Shown piece after piece: positions 25,601 to 33,945 of a DNA stretch of 64,000 bases (positions are counted from its first letter, which is position 1; every line of letters starts with the position of its first letter). Source of the DNA: Pseudomonas solani (GTDB taxonomy: Bacteria; Pseudomonadota; Gammaproteobacteria; Pseudomonadales; Pseudomonadaceae); contig NZ_AP023081.1 of the NCBI RefSeq assembly GCF_026072635.1, positions 2,874,501 to 2,938,500 on the forward strand, in the 5' to 3' direction. The notes under the pieces are model-generated. The model did not search any database and was not told the origin of the DNA. It saw nothing but the letters and a program-made list of their open reading frames with translations. Position numbers and translations under genes: made by a program.

Positions 25601-27416
25601 CCGTTGAACCAGGTCACCGCGCCGACGTTGGCCAGGGCGCCGTTGTCCCAGTCGGGGCTGCCCACCGCCACATTGCTGCCGGCCAGCGCGGCGACGCCAC
25701 CGGAGCCGATGTTGTCGCCGGCGCTGTTGCCGTAGAGGGCGGAGATCAGCCCCCCGGTCTTGCCGTTGTAGAGGAAGGCCGCGCCGGTGCCGAGGTTGCC
25801 GAAGTAGGCGCCGGGTGTGCTGACGACGATGTTGCCGTTGGCCAGCTGGGTGATGTTGCCGCCGCCGTGCTGGACCCCGGCCTGGGGGGCGGGGTCGGCG
25901 AGGTCGAGGTAGAGCTGGTCGCCGACCGTGTCGGTGATGACCAGGTTGGTGGGGTCGAACAGCACCTCGCCGCCCTGCCCGGCATTGACCTGCCCGCCGT
26001 AGTTGAGGGTGCCCTTGCTCGACACCTCGATGAAGCCCCGCTCGCTCGTGACGGCCTGGCCACGGAAGTCGGTGCGCGCGTCGGACCAGACGACGATATC
26101 GCCGTCGGCGCCCTTGGCGCTCAGTTGGGTGTAGGGGTTGACGGCGGTGGTGTGGGCGTTGGCCACGTCCGGGTTGGCGCCGTGGGCGTCGCCGCCGATG
26201 CGGATGGAGCCGCCCTTGGCCGTGCCGTCGGCCTTCACGCTGGCGGCGGCCAGGTTCACCGTCTGCCCGGTGACGGTGATGTCGCCGCCGCGCTGGCCAT
26301 TGGCGCTCACGCTGCCGGAGATGAACGACGAGTCGCCGCCGTTGATGCGGATGGAGCCGCCCTGGGTCGAGCCGTTGGCGGTGATCCGGCCCTGGGTGGT
26401 CTGCAGGGCGCCGTGGGCGGCGTCCACCGTCACCGTGCCGCCATCGCCGTCGGCATGGATGGCGCCGGCCTGGATGATGCCCTGGCCGGCCAGGCTGATG
26501 CGGCCACCGGTTGTGCCGCTGGCGTCCAGGGTGCCGGTATTGACCAGCCTGTCGCCTTCCAGGCGGATGACGCCATCGTGCTGGCTCACCGAGCCGGCCT
26601 CGACGATGCCTTCGTTGTTCACGACGGCGTTCAGCAGGCCCTCGGTCGCCTTGGCGGTGAGGATCACCTGGCCGCCGTCGGCCTGGATCAGCTGCTTGTT
26701 CTGGGCCAGGGCCTGGAGGGTGCCCTTGTCCACTTCCAGGCTGACCAGCTGGTCGCCGGCGAAGTCCAGGGTGACCTTGTCCCCGGCTGCCAGGGCGACG
26801 CTGCCGAGCCTGGCCTGGATCGTGCCCTCGTTGCTGACCTGGGCGCCGAGCAGGGCCACGTAGCCGCCGTTGGCGGTGAGGCTGCCCTGGTTGGTGACGC
26901 GGCCGCCCTTGCCTTCGAAGGCGAAGTTGCCGGCGGCAAGGTTCTGGTCCGACAGGTCCAGAGTCGAGGCCACCAGGCCGCCGACGTTCACCTGCGCGCC
27001 CGGGGCGAAGAGGATGCCGTTGGGGTTGATCAGGAACACCTGGCCGTTGGCCTGCAGGGTGCCGTAGAGGCTGGAGGGGTCGCTGCCCACCACGCGGTTG
27101 AGGGCGATGGCGCTGCTGTTGGGCTGGACGAAGCTGACCTTCTCGCCCTGGGCGATGTTGAAGCTGTTCCAGTTGATCGCGAGGTTCTGCGACGACTGGG
27201 TGACCGTCATGCTGCCTTCGGCGCTGGCGATGCTGCCTTGCCCCAGGCTGACCTGGCCGTCGGTGGGCAGGGCGAGGGCGTGGCCGCTGGCGCCGGCGAG
27301 GAGGACGGCGAGCAGGGTCTGGGCGCGGGCGCGCTTGCCCTGGCCGGTGGCGTTCTCGGGGCCGGCACGTAGGTGCCGTGGGCGGCGTTCCAGAGCAGTC
27401 GGTAGACGTGGTTCAT
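22607..27416 (-). pseudogene. TpsA-type secreted filamentous protein, two single-base frameshifts
   Basis: With two bases restored this encodes about 1,603 residues. The start MNHVYRLLWNAAHGTYVPAP is an extended signal peptide of two-partner secretion substrates. The TPS domain follows (NWNSFNIAQGEKVSFVQPN, NRVVG, FLINPNGILFAPGAQVNVGG), then a helical-repeat region, about a dozen 60-residue repeats (NSLVGSSxxDRVG...WDNG...GAVTW), a YDG domain (KPYDGTTAATLAAGNY) and a short tail. Frame breaks lie at GGGG 27358-27361 and GGG 23772-23774, each needing one more G. It starts 23 bases after its transporter gene. Adhesion or cell contact is the usual role. I think the breaks are more likely sequence errors than decay. 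Confidence 0.85.
23800..25745 (-). repeat. About twelve tandem 60-residue repeats inside TpsA
   Basis: Units share the pattern NGxYVVxSPxWxxGxxxxVGAVTWxxGxxxxxGxxSAxNSLVGSxxxDxVG. The N-S-L/M-V/I-G anchor recurs at least eleven times. The central units near 24480-24850 are the most alike (YWSDGLNPEVGAATWGNG and YWSDGINPEVGASTWGNG), which suggests recent duplication. The pattern resembles FG-GAP beta-propeller blades. Confidence 0.75.
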
Positions 27417-27439
27417 GCTGTCGGCCTTGAAAGTCGTAT

Positions 27440-29098
27440 TCAGAAGTACTTGGTGGTCTGCAGCCAGAGACGCGGGCTGCGGTCGTCATCGGAGGTCGGT
27501 TGGCTGCCCGTGCGCCAGGCGGCGAAGGCCTGCAGGTTGATGGCGGCGGGCAGTGCCAGGCTGACGCCGACGCCGGCCCCGGAGAGCGTGCGGCGGTTAT
27601 CGCGGGTGCCGGCCACGGGGCGATGGCTGATGCGCCCGCCGCTGGCGTCGTAGAAGCCGAAGAGCTGCCAGGTGGGGGCGGGGGCGTAGCGCAGTTCCAG
27701 GTTGGCCAGCCAGGCGTCGTCGGCGGCGGCCTCGCCCTGGGGGTAGGCGCGCACGGCATAGGCGCCGCCCAGGCTGAGCTTTTCCGAGGAGTCGAGGTTC
27801 TTGGCGGCGCGCTGGCCCGAGGCGCGCAGCTGGAGGCTGAAGCGGTCGGTGAGCCGTTGCAGGCGGGTGAGCTGGAAGGCGAGCTTGGCGTAGTGGCCCC
27901 GGGTGTCCAGCCCGGCGTCGTCGAGGGCGTCGCTGGCGGCGTCCAGTTCGAGGTTGCCGGCCACGAGGCTTGCGCTGTACTGCATGGCGCCGCCGCCGAG
28001 CAGGCTGTCCTGGTGGCTGCCGCTCAGGCCCAGGCTCCAGACGTCCAGGGTCTTGTCGAGGGTGGTGTCGGTGGCGTCGACCTGATCCTCGAGCCGTTTG
28101 TGTTCGTAGCTCAGTTGGCCGTCGAGCCGGGCCTGGCGGCTGCGCAGCAGGGGCTGCAGGGCGTAGACCGAGCCGATGCTGGCCTTGCCGTGGGCGTCCA
28201 GCGATTCGAAGTCTTCGCCCAGTTCGTAGCGCATCTCCGACCACGCCACGCCGACCTGGGTGGCCTGGGGGCCTACGGGCAACTGGTAGGCGAGGCGGCC
28301 GTAGTTCATCCCGGCGCCGGAGGTCAGGCCGCGCAGGCTGAGGGTGTCGCCGAGGCCGGTGGGGCTGTTGATGGCGAGGTTGCCGCCGAGCCGTTCGCTG
28401 CCGGTGTAGCGGTTGTCGAAGTTGTCCGCCTCCAGGCTGCCGGCCACCCGGGGGCCGGCCCCGAGGGAGACGTCCAGGTCGGTGAGGCCGACGGAGGCGC
28501 CCGGCTTGAGGGTGGAGTGCACCTCGGCACCGGGCAGCTCGTTGAGCAGCAGCAGGGACCGTTCCAGGGAGGCGGCCTGCACCGCGTCGCCCGGGTGCAG
28601 GTCGTCGAGCTGGCGCTGTGCGGTGGCGTCGTTGAGCAGGGAGCGGTTGTCGAGCTGGACCTTGCCCAGGCGGCCTTCGAGAACGGCGATGGTGAGCAGC
28701 CCGTCCTTAATGTCCTGGGCGGGCAGGTAGGCGCGGGCCAGCAGGTAGCCCTGTTCGCGGTAGTGGGCGGTGATGCGCTCGGCCAGGCCCTGCAGTTGGG
28801 CCAGGCTCAGTTCGCGGTCGGTGCTGTCGGCGAGCAGCGCCAGCAGGTGCGCCTCGCTGAACTCGCGGGCGCCGGTGATCCGGAACGCCTTGATCTGGAG
28901 CTTGACGTCGCTGGGCAGCGACAGGGCCGGGCGGGCCGGCGCCGCCTCGGGCAGCACGCCGTCGGTGGCCGGCGGCAGGGTGAGCGGGGCCTTGATGTTT
29001 TCCAGGATCTGCCCGGCATCGGGAGCCTGGGCGGCCAGGGTCGCCTGCGCAAGTGACAGGGCGAATGCGACTGCTCCGCTGCACGCCGTGTGTTTCAT
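27440..29098 (-). CDS. TpsB-type outer-membrane transporter (FhaC/ShlB family)
   Basis: The 552-residue protein has a signal peptide ending near AQATLAAQA, a proline-rich stretch, a POTRA region (LQIKAFRITGAREFSEAHLLAL, then ITAHYREQGYLLARAYLPAQ and LEGRLGKVQL). A 16-strand-type barrel follows, with SLEADNFDNRYTG and a final LWLQTTKYF ending in the phenylalanine typical of barrel proteins. It exports the TpsA protein encoded 23 bases downstream. ATG 29098 was chosen because it starts the signal peptide. It is divergent from a response-regulator gene at 29284, with 185 bases between, so regulation by that two-component system is plausible. Confidence 0.92.
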   Translation of the reverse strand: MKHTACSGAVAFALSLAQATLAAQAPDAGQILENIKAPLTLPPATDGVLPEAAPARPALSLPSDVKLQIKAFRITGAREFSEAHLLALLADSTDRELSLAQLQGLAERITAHYREQGYLLARAYLPAQDIKDGLLTIAVLEGRLGKVQLDNRSLLNDATAQRQLDDLHPGDAVQAASLERSLLLLNELPGAEVHSTLKPGASVGLTDLDVSLGAGPRVAGSLEADNFDNRYTGSERLGGNLAINSPTGLGDTLSLRGLTSGAGMNYGRLAYQLPVGPQATQVGVAWSEMRYELGEDFESLDAHGKASIGSVYALQPLLRSRQARLDGQLSYEHKRLEDQVDATDTTLDKTLDVWSLGLSGSHQDSLLGGGAMQYSASLVAGNLELDAASDALDDAGLDTRGHYAKLAFQLTRLQRLTDRFSLQLRASGQRAAKNLDSSEKLSLGGAYAVRAYPQGEAAADDAWLANLELRYAPAPTWQLFGFYDASGGRISHRPVAGTRDNRRTLSGAGVGVSLALPAAINLQAFAAWRTGSQPTSDDDRSPRLWLQTTKYF

Positions 29099-29283
29099 GG
29101 ATCCGTTGCCTCGCCTGTGATGTCGCTTTGCCAGGGAGGCATGTTCCCATGGCCGCCGAGGGGGCACTTTGCCGGCAGCGGGGGAGACTTTGCCGGCAGA
29201 CAATTTTTCCGTTCACGGCGTGGGAAGGCGGGTGCGTTCTGGGCTCTAATACCCGCTCCAGCCGCCCCATAGACCCCATCGGC

Positions 29284-30099
29284 ATGCGCATTTCCAGCAA
29301 CCCGAAGATCCTGCTCATCGACGACTCGGTGGCCGACCTGCGCGTGCTGACGGAGTTTCTGTCGGCCCGGGGCCTGGACATCGTGGTGGCGTTCGACGGC
29401 AAGGACGGCTATCGCAAGGCCCAGTTGCTGCGCCCCGACCTGATCCTGCTGGACGTGCACATGCCCGGCAGCGACGGCTTCGCCACCTGCCGGTTGCTCA
29501 AGGCCAACCCGGATACCAGCGCCATCCCGGTGATTTTCCTCACGGCGGCCAACCAGCCGCAGGAGCGCCTGACGGGCCTGACGCTGGGGGCCGTGGACTA
29601 CATCGCCAAGCCGCTGATCGACGAGGCGGAGGTGGTGGCGCGGGTGCAGATCCACCTGGAGCTGGCCCGCCGCCTGCGCGCGGCGGCGCCGGCCGCCCCG
29701 TCGGCGGAGGTGGATACCCGGCCGGAAGCGGTGCTGGTGAAGGTCGCTACCGAGCACCTGCGCCGGGACCTGCGCCAGCCGCCCTCGCCGGAGGTGCTGG
29801 CGCGTCTGTGCGGCACCAACGAGACCCGCCTCAACGAGGCCTTCCACAAGATCGTCGGCATGCCCATCTATGCCTGGCTGCGCGAAGAGCGCCTGACCCA
29901 GGCCCAGGGCTTGCTGGGCCGCACCGAGACGCCCATCGCCGATATCGGCGACCACCTGGGCTATACCAATGCCGCCAGTTTCTCCAAGGCCGTGCGGGAG
30001 CGCTTCGGTTGCTCGCCGCGCGAGTTGCGCAGCCGCCTGCGGGATGAGTCCGACCAGCGTGCACCGCTGCAGCAAGGCGCCGCTGACGATGCCTGTTGA
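29284..30099 (+). CDS. Response regulator with AraC-type output domain
   Basis: The 271-residue protein has a receiver domain at 1-125 (KILLIDDSVADLRVL, phospho-acceptor in LILLDVHMPGSDGF, FLTAA, YIAKPL). A linker leads to an AraC-like double helix-turn-helix (LARLCGTNETRLNEAFHKIVG, then TPIADIGDHLGYTNAASFSKAV and RERFGCSPRELRSRL). It should act as a DNA-binding activator. ATG 29284 begins the receiver domain directly; the frame extends upstream into the tpsB promoter region without domain content. The kinase gene overlaps its last 11 bases. Target genes are probably the divergent tpsB-tpsA pair. Confidence 0.9.
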   Translation: MRISSNPKILLIDDSVADLRVLTEFLSARGLDIVVAFDGKDGYRKAQLLRPDLILLDVHMPGSDGFATCRLLKANPDTSAIPVIFLTAANQPQERLTGLTLGAVDYIAKPLIDEAEVVARVQIHLELARRLRAAAPAAPSAEVDTRPEAVLVKVATEHLRRDLRQPPSPEVLARLCGTNETRLNEAFHKIVGMPIYAWLREERLTQAQGLLGRTETPIADIGDHLGYTNAASFSKAVRERFGCSPRELRSRLRDESDQRAPLQQGAADDAC

Positions 30100-32658
30100 A
30101 GCCCGCCTGAGGTGCGCCTGGCAGGCGCTCTGCCTGTGCGGCCTGCTGCTGATGGCCGGTGGCGCCTGGGCCGGGGGGCTGGACGTGCACGAGGAGGCGG
30201 CTTCCCAGTTGCTGGAGCGCTTCGAGCTGCGCATCGACGATGACGGCCGCCTGGATATCGCCACGGTTGCCGCCGCGCCCGAACGCTTCGTCGAGGTCGC
30301 CGCCCAGGCGCTGCCCCAGGGCTTCGATCCCCGGCCACGCTGGTTGCGCTTCAGCCTGCGCAACCCGGGCCCGGCCCCCATCGAGCGCTGGCTGGAGGTC
30401 GGCCATACCCGGCTGGAGTCGGTGCAGCTCTTCACCCAGGCCGGCGATGGGCAGTGGCAGGTGCAGGCCAGCGGCCTGGCGGTGCCCATGGCGTTGCGCC
30501 CGCTGCCGGGGCCGACGGCGCTGTTCCCCATTGCCTTGCAGCCGGGGGAGACCCGCGTGCTCTATCTGCGCGTGCAGTCGCGCTCCGCCCAGTACCTGGG
30601 GATGCGCGTGTGGGAGCCGATGGCTTATCGCGACCGGCAGTCGCGCTTCGAGAACCTGCGTTCGATGGGCCAGGGCGGCATCATTCTGGCGGGGTTGCTG
30701 TCCCTGCTGATCTTCATCCAGCTGCGGAACATGCCCTATCTCTACTTCGGGCTGGAGATGCTGTTGATCAGCGCGTTCGAGGCGATCATCGGCGGGCTGG
30801 CGCAGCAATACGCCTGGCCGGGCATCTGGCCGTTCCCGATCGTGCTGGTGCCGCTGCTGGGGCGGCGATCATGATCATGCACTGCCAGTTCGTGCGCACC
30901 TTCCTCGATCTCCGGCGGCTGGGGCGCGGCTGGGACCGCTTGCTGCTGGGCGTCATCGGGGTGGTGGTCGTGGCGGCGCTGGGGGCCAGCCTGCACCACT
31001 ACATCTTCTGGCTGCAGGTGCTGTCCCTCACCTCGCTGGTGGCGCTCGCGGTGGGGATCATCACCTCCTACCTGGCCTGGCGCGGCGGCAATGCGTCGGC
31101 GGGCCTGACGCTGATCTCGTTCGGGGCCTTCGGGGCCTCGGTGGTGATCCGGCAGGCGGGCCTGTACCTGGGGCTGGACCCTACCGGGCCGCTGCTGGCG
31201 AGCGCCTGGCCGCTGGCGGTGCTGGTGATGGCGCCGCTGATTCTCATCGCCATCACCACGCGCACCCAGCAGTTGTCCGCCGCCCTGTCGGTGGAGCGCG
31301 AAGCCAACCGTGCCAAGACCACCTTCCTGGCCCACATGAGCCATGAGTTGCGCACGCCGCTCAATACCATCATCGGTTTCGCCCAGTTGCTGCAGCGCGG
31401 CTCGCGTCGCCTCGGGCCGGAGGAGGGCGCGCGGGCCATCGAAGGCAGCGGGCGCCATTTGCTGCACCTGATCGACGAGCTGCTGGATGCGGCGCGGGCG
31501 GAGATCGGCCAGTTGGAGGTGGCGGCCACACCGCTGGCGTTCCGACCCTGGCTGGCGGAGATGGTGGAGGTCGCCAGGTTGCAGGCGGAAGCGGCGGGCA
31601 ACGGTTTCTCCCTGGAGGAGCACGGGGTGGTGCCCGAGTACGTTTCCATCGACAGCCGGCGCCTGCGCCAGGTGCTCGACAACCTGTTCAGCAACGCGAA
31701 CCGGCACACCCGGGACGGGCGCATCGCCCTGCGTTACCGGGGGGAGAAGCTGGACGGGCTGGTTCGGCTGTTCTTCGAGGTGGAGGACAGCGGCGGCGGT
31801 ATCGCGGCGGGCGACCTGGCGAGGATCTTCGAGCCTTTCGTGCGGGGGGCGAACCAGCCTGCTGAGGGTTCGCGGGCGGGGGTCGGCCTGGGGCTGGCCA
31901 TCGCCCGGCAACTGGTGCGCTGCATGGGCGGCGAGCTGAGCGTGGCCAGCATTCCTGGCCAGGGCAGTGCGTTCCGCTTCCATGTGGTGGGCGAGTTGCT
32001 GACGGAGTTGCCGGCGGAGCCCGCTGCCGTGGACGTCGACGGTCCCCGGCCTCTGGGCGACCGGGTGGTGATGCTGGTGGAGGACGACCCGGACCTGCGC
32101 CTGCTGCTGGCCGAGCAGCTGGAGCGGCACCGGTTGCGGGTGGTCATCGCCGTCGATGGCCGCGATGCAGCCCGCCAGTGGCGCGACGACATCGCCCTGG
32201 TGATCACCGATCAGTTCATGGACGGCGGTGACGGCTGGTCGGTCCTGCAGATGGTGGCCGAGCGTTCCCCGGCCACGCCGGTGGTGCTGCTTTCCGCAGC
32301 GGCGCCGCTGGCGCCGGAGGGCTTCGCGTCGCACCTGAGCTTCGCGGCCTGCCTGAGAAAGCCGATCAGCGAAACCGAGCTGGCGGCGCTGTTGGTCAGG
32401 TTCCTGGGGTTGCAGGACCTGGCCTCGCCGGGCACCGAGCCGCCGGCATCCGATGTGGCGGCACGCCCGGATGCGGCGCGTTTGGCGAACCTGGCGAACC
32501 TGGTGGAAACCGGGCAGGTGACGCTTATCGAGAAGTGGGCCCATGACCTGGCGGCCGAGCAGCCGCTGTGCATCGGTTTTGCCGATGCCGTTCTCCAGGC
32601 CGCATTGACCCTGGATTTCCCTCGGCTGGCCGAGCTGGTGGGGGCGGGCGAGGACTGA
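30089..32658 (+). pseudogene. Hybrid sensor histidine kinase with 7TMR-DISM sensor, one frameshift
   Basis: With one G restored in the run at 30859-30862 this encodes about 856 residues. A signal peptide is followed by a periplasmic 7TMR-DISMED2 domain (WLRFSLRNPGPAPIERWLEV), seven membrane spans, a HisKA domain (HMSHELRTPLNTIIGF, His near residue 415), an ATPase domain (VEDSGGGI and GVGLGLAIARQLV) and a receiver domain (LVEDDPDLR, VITDQFM, CLRKPIS). It would autophosphorylate on an extracytoplasmic signal and pass phosphate to the regulator encoded just upstream. The break falls between the fourth and fifth membrane spans. The intact remainder and the homopolymer site suggest a sequencing error. 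Confidence 0.85.
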
Positions 32659-32740
32659 GCGAGCGGGTGCCTGTGCCGCCGCTGGACCCGGGGCCAAGCT
32701 AGTGGCCTATAGGCGCCTCAAGCGCCCGGTATCGACTGGA

Positions 32741-33031
32741 TTACCAGTGCTGCGAGCTTTCAGCATGCTGGTGCAGGATCCTCACTACCTGGACCTCGTC
32801 ACCCACAACGCGATACGCGGCGTAGAAAGGGATGAAGCGGAAAATCAGGTCTCGCATATCAGGAGCCCGTGAGGGGCGGCCGGAGCCAGGGAACAGGAGC
32901 AGTTGCTCAAGTGCCGATATGACACTGGCCACTATCTCCTCTGCTGAGGCTGCGCCTATCCGGGGCTCATAGAATTCGTAGATCTTCGTAAGGTCGCTGT
33001 CAGCTAGCTCAGTCAGAACGATTTTTGCCAC
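32741..33031 (-). CDS. RelE/ParE-family toxin
   Basis: The 96-residue protein has the compact RelE/ParE fold signature: VLTELADSDLTKIYEFYEPR, FPGSGRPSRAPDMRDLIFRF and the C-terminal YAAYRVVGDEVQVVRILHQH. ParE-type members poison gyrase and RelE-type members cleave mRNA; the FIPFYAAYRV form is closer to ParE. Its start overlaps the end of the antitoxin gene by 23 bases, the normal coupling for such pairs. It may stabilise the surrounding accessory region. Confidence 0.88.
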   Translation of the reverse strand: MAKIVLTELADSDLTKIYEFYEPRIGAASAEEIVASVISALEQLLLFPGSGRPSRAPDMRDLIFRFIPFYAAYRVVGDEVQVVRILHQHAESSQHW

Positions 33032-33257
33032 GGTTCACCCACTTGGCCTTGATGGTTTCGAGATCAGTAAGGTTGCCCGCGTCTGCTTGCTGGATGCCTT
33101 CCTTGATCGCTGCCAGATGCCATGACTCTTCATCCAGATACCGCATTAGTGCGCGTTTCACGTGGTACTGGCGATCACGATCTGTAGCCTCAGAAAGCTC
33201 ATCCAATCGAGTGATCAGGTCATCTTCGACCCGAAACGACAGAACAGGCGATGCCAT
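33009..33257 (-). CDS. Ribbon-helix-helix antitoxin (ParD/CopG-like)
   Basis: The 82-residue protein starts with a ribbon strand and two helices (VLSFRVEDDLITRLDELSEA, then RDRQYHVKRALMRYLDEE) and has a flexible C-terminal arm that would neutralise the toxin. GGAGG lies 5 bases before the ATG. Repeated GTATAC boxes at 33278-33304 just upstream are the likely autoregulatory operator. Confidence 0.88.
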   Translation of the reverse strand: MASPVLSFRVEDDLITRLDELSEATDRDRQYHVKRALMRYLDEESWHLAAIKEGIQQADAGNLTDLETIKAKWVNRGKNRSD

Positions 33258-33277
33258 GGTAGCCTCCAGTCAGTGAC

Positions 33278-33304
33278 GTATACAACGTATACGTATTCGT
33301 ATAT
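33278..33304. promoter_or_regulatory. Operator of the toxin-antitoxin pair: GTATAC repeats
   Basis: GTATAC (33278-33283), GTATAC (33287-33292), GTATTC (33293-33298) and GTATAT (33299-33304) form a phased array 21 bases upstream of the antitoxin start. Ribbon-helix-helix proteins bind such short palindromic arrays cooperatively. Confidence 0.65.
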
Positions 33305-33519
33305 GTCGGCACTGTAATTAAGCTTGCATATGTTTACAACCATTGTTTTAGCGTTAGACCCGCGTTAGATCCAGGAAAATGGAGGGAAATGGGTGCTAAC
33401 TTGCGTTTACCTATTGGTAAATTTGGCTCTGGGCCGTTCGTCGGCTCGATTGACAGTGGGATGCAAGCTGCCTCAAAGCGGTCTTCTGGACGTCCGTATC
33501 GGCAGGCTCGATAGCGTCA
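33305..33519. other. Low-GC spacer with no clear gene
   Basis: I see no convincing coding frame here. A small perfect inverted repeat TTTACC-TATT-GGTAAA lies at 33406-33421. The composition is closer to the restriction island than to the core genes on the right. Confidence 0.5.
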
Positions 33520-33762
33520 GTGCAATCGCGGACGGAGCGTGCTGAGAACGCATCGGTGAAGGGGCGGGGCTCTCCCCACTGCAACCCAATTCATCTTGAA
33601 CACGACTACATCGTCCACATTCAGAAAATTGGTTCGTTTGATAGCGACTGGTCAGAGGGGATGTCCATCCGCCTGGATAAGGCAGCAGGGTCAATCCATC
33701 TTGAACTTCAGGTGTTTGGCACTCAGGTCGAGCACATCCTGGAGGTCCTCGGTCTGAAGTGA
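33520..33762 (+). CDS. Hypothetical small frame, possibly a gene fragment
   Basis: An 80-residue frame opens at GTG. Only the second half looks protein-like (HLEHDYIVHIQKIGSF, then SIRLDKAAGSIHLELQVFG and VEHILEVLGLK), with a strand-then-helix pattern. No ribosome site precedes it, so it may be the tail of a gene truncated when the island end was remodelled. I do not recognise a family. Confidence 0.25.
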   Translation: MQSRTERAENASVKGRGSPHCNPIHLEHDYIVHIQKIGSFDSDWSEGMSIRLDKAAGSIHLELQVFGTQVEHILEVLGLK

Positions 33763-33813
33763 TGTGGACGTTGTGGGTCTATGAAGGGGCGACTTCGCTT
33801 ACGCCAGAAAGAC

Positions 33814-33839
33814 AAAAGCCGCGCAATGCGCGGCTTTTT
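33814..33839 (-). terminator. Terminator downstream of tRNA-Ile2
   Basis: GCCGCGC-AAT-GCGCGGC hairpin flanked by AAAA on the left and TTTTT on the right, so it can stop transcription from either side. It lies 14 bases past the tRNA 3' end on the minus strand. Confidence 0.8.
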
Positions 33840-33852
33840 CATGGGGTTTTGG

Positions 33853-33929
33853 TGGTGGGCCCACACGGACTTGAACCGTGGACCAAAGGATTATGAGTCC
33901 TCTGCTCTAACCAACTGAGCTATAGGCCC
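33853..33929 (-). tRNA. tRNA-Ile (CAT anticodon, lysidine-modified type)
   Basis: The 77-base gene begins GGGCCTATAGCTCAGTTGG and ends with an encoded CCA. The acceptor stem GGGCCTA pairs with TGGGCCC using one G-T pair. The anticodon loop is CTCATAA. A CAT anticodon could mean methionine, but the CTTTGGTC variable region and GGTTCAAGTCC T-arm match the minor isoleucine tRNA, whose C34 is changed to lysidine by TilS. Its 3' half is the likely integration site of the accessory region to the left. Confidence 0.92.
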
Positions 33930-33945
33930 CCAGAAGGCCGGCGGA

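Noticed and set aside
23800..25745. CRISPR-like repeat array
   Set aside because: The repeats are coding, about 180 bases long, diverged and without unique spacers; no cas genes are present in the window.
23782..27372. 1,196-residue plus-strand open frame opposite tpsA
   Set aside because: It is the complement of the repetitive GC-rich tpsA coding sequence; composition is Val/Gly/Ala-biased with no domain, and the minus-strand reading has clear TPS motifs.
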